Assembly (NCBI RefSeq): GCF_042682685.1
Contig: NZ_JBHUHX010000024.1
Coordinates: 1 to 64,000 of the forward strand
From: Imhoffiella fuscus
Lineage (GTDB): Bacteria; Pseudomonadota; Gammaproteobacteria; Chromatiales; Chromatiaceae
Direction: 5' to 3'
Length of the DNA: 64,000 nucleotides
The notes below the pieces were generated by a model. That model saw only the letters and a list, made by a program, of their open reading frames with translations. It made no database searches and was not told the DNA's origin. Each line of letters starts with the position of its first letter. Position 1 is the first letter of the stretch. Positions 59,433 through 64,000 of the stretch are shown here, in pieces. The position numbers and the translations under genes are program-made.

Positions 59433-60581
59433 TCAGCCTTGATCCAACTGAAGCAGGATGTTGCGCGCAACCCGGCGTTGATCCGCATCCCCTTCCTCCA
59501 GGACCTCGTAGAGCACCTGACGGGCGGCAAACTCATTGTCCAGCTCCCTCAGCCGATTCGCGCGACGGATCTTCTCCTCGATCGAATTGACGGATCCGCC
59601 GGCGGACGGTGCGACAACGGGGGCGTTCTGGTCGCGGGACTCGCCTTCGGCGGCATCGATGAGGTCGAGCTCGGCCTCCATCTCATCCTCGCTCAGCGGA
59701 TTCCAGCGCTCAGAGGACCCGGTCGCAACCGACTGAGCCGCAGCGCCAGCCGTCGACCCGGACGTCGTACCGGGCTTAGACGTGGGCACCGAGGGAGTCG
59801 TCAAGGCCCCACCCGAGTCCGGCCCTCTCCCCTCCTTCTCACGCTGACGCAACAGAATGCGCGAGGAGAAGACCCCGAGCTCGAACAGGAGCCACATGGG
59901 CACGGCCAGCAGGGTCTGGGAGATGATGTCGGGCGGCGTCAGTAGCATGCCGATGACGAAGACGCCGACGATCACGTAGGGCCGCTTGCTGGCAAGCGCA
60001 TCGGGCGTCACGGCACCGATGGCCACCAAGAGGATGGTCGCGATGGGAATCTCGAACGCCAGACCGAAGGCGAAGAAGAGCGTCAGCACGAAATCCAGAT
60101 AGGACGAGATGTCGGTCATCATCTCGACGCCGGCAGGCGTGGTCCCGGCCATGAAGGCGAAAACCAGCGGGAACACCACGAAATAGGCGAACGCCATGCC
60201 GACGTAGAAGAGCAGAATGCTCGAAATCAGCAGCGGTACGGCCAGACGCTTCTCGTGCTGATAGAGCCCGGGTGCGACAAAGGCCCAGAGCTGGTAGAGC
60301 AGATAGGGCATGGCGAGGAACACGGCCCCGACCAACGCCAGCTTGAACGGCGTGAGGAAGGGGGAGGCCACCTGAGTGGCGATCATGGTGTTTCCGACCG
60401 GAAGCTGCGCCAGCAGAGGAGCCGCGACGAAGGAATAAAGGTCGTTGGCGAAGGGGAACACCAACAGCACCACCAGACCGACCGCGATCGACATGCGGAT
60501 CATGCGATCGCGCAATTCGACCAGATGGGAGAGGAAGGGCTGTTCAGCGCCCGGATCGTCGGGCTGCATCGCAGAGGGCAT
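59433..60581 (-). CDS. tatC: Sec-independent translocase TatC with a C-terminal extension
   Basis: Core receptor of the twin-arginine export pathway. The 382-residue product has the six-helix TatC core (about residues 15-245; FLSHLVELRDRMIRMSIAVG, then F-A-P-like segments) followed by an unusual soluble extension (about 250-382) rich in Pro/Ser/Thr/Gly and ending in a helical module (EEKIRRANRLRELDNEFAARQVLYEVLEEGD region). Typical TatC ends near residue 255. The extra module resembles the C-terminal FimV-like repeat. Last gene of the his-tat cluster; 200 bp after tatA. Confidence 0.9.
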   Translation of the reverse strand: MPSAMQPDDPGAEQPFLSHLVELRDRMIRMSIAVGLVVLLVFPFANDLYSFVAAPLLAQLPVGNTMIATQVASPFLTPFKLALVGAVFLAMPYLLYQLWAFVAPGLYQHEKRLAVPLLISSILLFYVGMAFAYFVVFPLVFAFMAGTTPAGVEMMTDISSYLDFVLTLFFAFGLAFEIPIATILLVAIGAVTPDALASKRPYVIVGVFVIGMLLTPPDIISQTLLAVPMWLLFELGVFSSRILLRQREKEGRGPDSGGALTTPSVPTSKPGTTSGSTAGAAAQSVATGSSERWNPLSEDEMEAELDLIDAAEGESRDQNAPVVAPSAGGSVNSIEEKIRRANRLRELDNEFAARQVLYEVLEEGDADQRRVARNILLQLDQG

Positions 60582-60799
60582 GGGTGTCGCTCTTTCGATT
60601 AGGAAACAGTGGACGCGAAACCGCCTGGAACGCGTTAGACGGAGGGCCGGGACAGCCGAAAGGAACGAACGGGGCGCCGTTCAGCAATCATCGCCGGATA
60701 CGGCATTCCGTCGACCGCCGCCGGCAAGCCGCCTTCATCGCGGCACCGTAGGCATCGAAGGCGATACGCCGATCGATAACGCCGTGCTCCAAGACGCGC

Positions 60800-61033
60800 T
60801 CAGACGTGGGGTTTGTCCTCGGTCTTCGGCTTGGAGGAATCCGTCTGCGCCGAGGGCTCTGCACGCGGGGCGCTCTCTTCTGCGGATTCCTGCTGAGACA
60901 TGGCGCTGCGGAAGCCCTTGACGGCACTGCCAAGATCCGAGCCGATGCCCTTCAATCGCTTGGTGCCGAACAGCAAGACCACGATCACCAGAATGATCAG
61001 AAGCTGCCAGATACTGATTCCACCCGCACCCAT
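60800..61033 (-). CDS. tatA: Twin-arginine translocase TatA/E
   Basis: The 77-residue pore-forming subunit: N-terminal transmembrane helix with GISIWQLLIILVIVVLLFGTKRL, amphipathic helix (KGIGSDLGSAVKGFRSAM) and an acidic/Pro-rich tail. GGAGATAAAGC precedes ATG 61033. The tatB gene, expected between tatA and tatC, is not found in this window; the 218-bp gap (60582-60799) has no suitable frame. Confidence 0.94.
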   Translation of the reverse strand: MGAGGISIWQLLIILVIVVLLFGTKRLKGIGSDLGSAVKGFRSAMSQQESAEESAPRAEPSAQTDSSKPKTEDKPHV

Positions 61034-61215
61034 GCTTTATCTCCAGACCAGCCTGCAAACGGCTGGTCGATTGTCGTTCAGTGTAGATTGAGGCGGGTCG
61101 GTCGCGCCCGTCGGCGCATCCTGCGGGTTCGAGCACGCAGAGGCGACCCATACGCTCCGCAACCAATGCGTAATACTACTCTATTCGCGATTCGAACCGC
61201 CACAAGCATCCAAGT

Positions 61216-61533
61216 TTACTTGGTCCGGCTCGCCTTTTCCTCCAAGCCGGACAACCCGAAACGGCGATCCAACTCGGCCAGCACCGCTTCCGGCCTCAGT
61301 TGCTGGTGGGCCAAAAGTACCAAGGTGTGGAACCAGAGATCCGCGACCTCGTACACGATCTTATCCGGAACCCCATCCTTGGCCGCCATGACCGTTTCGG
61401 TCGCCTCCTCGCCCACCTTCTTGAGGATCGCGTCCAAGCCCTTGGCATAGAGCTTCGCGACATAGGATGAATCCGGGTCCGCAGCCTTGCGTTCTTCGAG
61501 GACCTCGGCCAGGCGCGTCAGGACATCTGTCAT
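61216..61533 (-). CDS. hisE: Phosphoribosyl-ATP pyrophosphatase
   Basis: Hydrolyses phosphoribosyl-ATP to phosphoribosyl-AMP in histidine synthesis. The 105-residue MazG-like protein shows LEERKAADPDSSYVAKLYAKG and VGEEATETVMAAK with the metal-binding glutamates. ATG 61533 is the family-typical start; the frame upstream to 61779 is a shadow of hisI. hisI is a separate gene 16 bp upstream, not fused. Confidence 0.95.
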   Translation of the reverse strand: MTDVLTRLAEVLEERKAADPDSSYVAKLYAKGLDAILKKVGEEATETVMAAKDGVPDKIVYEVADLWFHTLVLLAHQQLRPEAVLAELDRRFGLSGLEEKASRTK

Positions 61534-61549
61534 ATCTGGGGATTCCGAA

Positions 61550-61945
61550 TCAGGGATTGCGATAGATGGTATCCGGATCCTGGAGCACGGGCGAAATTTC
61601 TGCCCAGTCGCCGTTGGCATCCAGTTCGCGGAAAAAACAGTTATGGCGCCCGGTATGACAGGCGATCCCGCCTTTCTGTTCCACCTGCAGCAAAACGACG
61701 TCCCCGTCGCAATCGATACGAAGCGCGCGCACGCTCTGCTGGTGGCCGGATTCCTCTCCTTTGTGCCACAGACGCCCACGCGAGCGCGACCAATAGACCG
61801 CGTGACCGGTCTCGTGCGTCAGACGTAGCGCCTCGCGGTTCATCCAGGCCATCATCAGGATGACCCCGGTGCCCTCCTCCTGAGCGATGGCGGGAACCAG
61901 CCCGTCGGCGTCCCATTTGATGGCATCGAGCCAGGCATCAGTCAT
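61550..61945 (-). CDS. hisI: Phosphoribosyl-AMP cyclohydrolase
   Basis: Opens the adenine ring of phosphoribosyl-AMP. The 131-residue product has the conserved WMNREALRLTHETGHAVYWSRSR, LWHKGEESGH and the C-terminal cysteine-containing GGIACHTGRHNCFF with zinc ligands, giving a complete stand-alone HisI. ATG 61945 follows hisA by 39 bp. The hisF gene that usually precedes it is absent here. Confidence 0.96.
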   Translation of the reverse strand: MTDAWLDAIKWDADGLVPAIAQEEGTGVILMMAWMNREALRLTHETGHAVYWSRSRGRLWHKGEESGHQQSVRALRIDCDGDVVLLQVEQKGGIACHTGRHNCFFRELDANGDWAEISPVLQDPDTIYRNP

Positions 61946-61984
61946 GGTCGTAGAAGCTCCTGATGGAATCGATCGCAGACGGGC

Positions 61985-62728
61985 TCAGCCGGCCTGACGG
62001 AGACGGTCGGCGAGCCGCTGACCCTCGGCGAAATCGAGCGTACCCTCGTAGATGGCACGCCCGGTGATGGCGGCGGTAATACCGCTCGATGCCGCCTCAG
62101 CGAGCGCTCGAATATCCTCGATGCCGGTGATGCCTCCCGAGGCGACCACCGGCGTCCGAATAGCCTCGGCCAGGGCGCGGGTCGCCTCGACATTGGGACC
62201 GCTCAGCATGCCGTCGCGCCCGATGTCCGTATAGACGATGGCCGAGACGCCGTCGTTCTCGAAACGTTTGGCCAATTCCTCGACCCGATAGGGCGTGATC
62301 TCGGCCCAGCCCTTGATGGCGACCTGACCGTCCTTGGCGTCCAGCCCGACCATCACATGCCCCGGGAAGGCGCGACAGGCGCGGGCGACGAACTCGGGCT
62401 CCTTCACCGCCTGGGTGCCGATGATGCAGAAAGACACGCCGGCACTGAGATAGGCCTCGATGGTCGCCTCGTCGCGAATGCCCCCGCCGACCTGGATCGG
62501 CAGATCCGGATAGGCGGCCGCGATGCCACGAATGGCCTCGCCGTTCACCGGTTCGCCGGCGAATGCGCCGTTGAGGTCGACCAGATGCAGCCGGCGCGCG
62601 CCCTCGCGCACCCAGCGCCCGGCCATCTCGACCGGATCGTCGGAAAAAATGGTCTCGTCGTCCATGCGGCCTTGGCGCAAGCGCACACAGCGCCCGTCCT
62701 TCAAATCGATAGCGGGGATCAACAGCAC
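61985..62728 (-). CDS. hisA: Phosphoribosylformimino-AICAR-P isomerase
   Basis: Amadori isomerase of histidine synthesis. The 247-residue TIM barrel has the N-terminal LLIPAIDLKDGRCVRLRQG with the catalytic Asp, QVGGGIRD, YTDIGRDGM and the phosphate-binding VVASGGITG. The GTG at 62728 (VLLIPAID) is chosen as the start since family members begin there; the long frame upstream to 63292 is a shadow of hisB. Follows hisB by 50 bp; the hisH gene expected between them is missing. Confidence 0.94.
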   Translation of the reverse strand: MLLIPAIDLKDGRCVRLRQGRMDDETIFSDDPVEMAGRWVREGARRLHLVDLNGAFAGEPVNGEAIRGIAAAYPDLPIQVGGGIRDEATIEAYLSAGVSFCIIGTQAVKEPEFVARACRAFPGHVMVGLDAKDGQVAIKGWAEITPYRVEELAKRFENDGVSAIVYTDIGRDGMLSGPNVEATRALAEAIRTPVVASGGITGIEDIRALAEAASSGITAAITGRAIYEGTLDFAEGQRLADRLRQAG

Positions 62729-62778
62729 CGGATGGGTCTCTCGCGGTTCGTGAAAAAATCGGATCAGTATGGATGGGC

Positions 62779-63384
62779 CTACAAGGCCCCCTTGGTCGAT
62801 GGGGTCATGCCCGCCATGCGCGGATCGGGCTCCACCGCCATGCGCAACGCGCGACCGAAGGCCTTGAAGATGGTCTCGGCCTGATGATGGGCGTTGGTCC
62901 CACGCAGATTGTCGACGTGCAACGTCATCCCAGCATGGTTGACCAGGCCGTGGAAAAACTCCCCGAAGAGATCGACATCGAAGGCACCGATCATGGCGCG
63001 ACTGAAGTCGACCTCGTAGACCAGTCCGGGACGGCCCGAGAGATCGATCACCACGCGCGAGAGCGCCTCGTCCAGGGGCACGTAGGCATGACCGTAGCGA
63101 CGGATCCCGCGCTTGTCGCCCAGCGCCTTGGCCAGGGCCTGACCGAGCGTGATGCCGATGTCCTCGACCGTATGATGCGCATCGATATGCAGATCGCCGA
63201 CGGCCTGGATATCGAGATCGATCAGACCATGACGCGCGACCTGATCCAACATGTGGTCCAGGAAGGGAACCCCGGTCTGGAAACGCGAGCACCCGCTACC
63301 GTCGAGATCGATCTCGATCCGGATCTGGGTCTCCAAGGTATTGCGTTCGATCCGAGCCTGGCGGCTGGAGATTTCGGAAGCCAT
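62779..63384 (-). CDS. hisB: Imidazoleglycerol-phosphate dehydratase
   Basis: Stand-alone dehydratase converting IGP to imidazole-acetol phosphate. The 201-residue product has the metal-binding histidine motifs FLDHMLDQVARHG, DAHHTVEDIG and HHQAETIFKAFGRAL. It is of the single-domain type, without the HisB phosphatase half found in enterics. ATG 63384 begins MASEISSRQARI. First his gene of the minus-strand cluster. Confidence 0.96.
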   Translation of the reverse strand: MASEISSRQARIERNTLETQIRIEIDLDGSGCSRFQTGVPFLDHMLDQVARHGLIDLDIQAVGDLHIDAHHTVEDIGITLGQALAKALGDKRGIRRYGHAYVPLDEALSRVVIDLSGRPGLVYEVDFSRAMIGAFDVDLFGEFFHGLVNHAGMTLHVDNLRGTNAHHQAETIFKAFGRALRMAVEPDPRMAGMTPSTKGAL

Positions 63385-63500
63385 CGGTTGGTCGTCTGCG
63401 GCCTTAAAGCGGCATTAAACCACAGCCTGGCCGACGATCATAAGACCCGCGCCACCCAGACGCCCGTTTCGCGCGCCTATCCTCGCCAGACAGGGGCGGC

Positions 63501-64000
63501 TCAGGGCGAGATGAAATAGACATCGACCGAGACGCCGCGCGTCTGCCCTTCGGACACCGCGCCCCCGGCGAGCGGTCGGTCCTCGCCCAGCGTCTCCAGC
63601 TCGATCCGATCGGCCTCGCCCCCGAGGGCGACCAACTGATTGCGGACCGAGCGCACGGCGCTCTCCAGGGCGATCCGATCGCCCGATGCGGAACCAGCGC
63701 CATCGATTCGCCCCCGCAACGACAGCCGCAGACGCGGATTGCGGGCGAGGACATCCGCGAGCCGGGCGACGCGCTCGGAAACGCCGCTCGCCCGAATCGC
63801 TTCGAGATCGCCCCCCGACACAGTGACGAGCAGACCCTCCTCCGTGTAACGCGCCCGCAGGAAGGCAAGGTCCGCGTCCAATCGCGCCTGGTTCTCTTGG
63901 GTCTCGCTCAAGAGCGCGCGGGTCCGGTTCAGTCGATCCTGGTGGGCCTTGGCGATGGAGGTCAGTTCTTCGAGGATGAGTGCATGCTCGCGCTCGAAGG
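63501..64000 (-). CDS. OmpA-like C-terminal domain protein, 5' end outside the window
   Basis: The open frame runs off the right edge (no start within the window). The visible 166 residues start with a coiled-coil-like stretch (ILEELTSIAKAHQDRLNRTR) and then a domain similar in pattern to the OmpA/MotB peptidoglycan-binding fold, with SASGDRIALESAVRSVRNQL and the ending VDVYFISP. The coiled coil plus OmpA-like domain suggests an outer-membrane or periplasmic envelope protein (for example DUF4398-type). Identity is uncertain from this part. Confidence 0.55.
   Translation of the reverse strand, partial: FEREHALILEELTSIAKAHQDRLNRTRALLSETQENQARLDADLAFLRARYTEEGLLVTVSGGDLEAIRASGVSERVARLADVLARNPRLRLSLRGRIDGAGSASGDRIALESAVRSVRNQLVALGGEADRIELETLGEDRPLAGGAVSEGQTRGVSVDVYFISP

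Noticed and set aside
62729..63292. N-terminal extension of the hisA frame, possibly a hidden hisH
   Set aside because: The extra residues are antisense-like Arg/Ser/Gly-rich shadow of hisB with no glutaminase motif.

Overview
The window looks like a high-GC chromosome segment from a purple sulfur gammaproteobacterium (Chromatiaceae, close to Allochromatium or Thiocystis). Evidence for this is the class III PHA synthase pair phaE-phaC with phaA, phaR, phaP and phaB, a petABC cytochrome bc1 operon followed by sspA-sspB, a rubredoxin/thiD/thiE/hemL block, and a GC-rich housekeeping background. The species is inference. There is one 4-base assembly gap (44556-44559). No CRISPR array, tRNA, rRNA gene or insertion sequence was recognised.

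Layout. 1-5.5 kb: a stable-RNA type promoter pointing out of the left edge, tyrS, the minus-strand operon argC - coiled-coil protein - erpA, a second A-type Fe-S carrier, a DUF5063-type protein and rubredoxin. 5.8-11.2 kb: overlapping thiD-thiE-hemL, prpE and a hotdog thioesterase. 11.3-19.1 kb: a type I restriction-modification island in the order hsdR-hsdS-[AAA ATPase - DUF4276/TOPRIM-like]-hsdM. The inserted pair is translationally coupled to hsdM and is the best candidate for an undescribed defence module. 19.3-24.3 kb: DUF3096 protein, then a GntR regulator with two palindromic operators and prpB-prpC-prpD (2-methylcitrate cycle, working with prpE). 24.5-32.4 kb: PAS-GGDEF protein, small membrane proteins, an esterase, TraB-family membrane protein, lipoproteins, sspB and sspA. 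32.7-36.3 kb: petC, petB, petA and a NIF3 protein.

36.4-48.1 kb: the PHA locus. phaB and phaP are separated from phaR and phaA by an exonuclease gene and an oppositely oriented STAS-cheA-mcp-cheW operon; phaE-phaC diverge from phaA across a shared PhaR-like operator. 48.1-50.9 kb: heptanucleotide tandem repeats, a Cys-rich protein, and a large REC-REC-GGDEF-EAL protein with degenerate catalytic motifs. 51.0-53.3 kb: TPP riboswitch and thiC. 53.7-55.8 kb: a stand-alone B12-binding protein with the CarH-type Wx9EH light-sensing motif, overlapping a diguanylate cyclase gene. 55.9-59.3 kb: orphan hypE, a periplasmic Cache protein, an XRE regulator and a LysR regulator. 59.4-64 kb (minus): hisB-hisA-hisI-hisE-tatA-tatC, lacking hisH, hisF and tatB in place, then an OmpA-like gene cut by the right edge.

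Themes: propionyl-CoA disposal and PHA storage of acyl-CoA, c-di-GMP signalling (two intact and one degenerate GGDEF proteins), thiamine synthesis, and a layered defence island.
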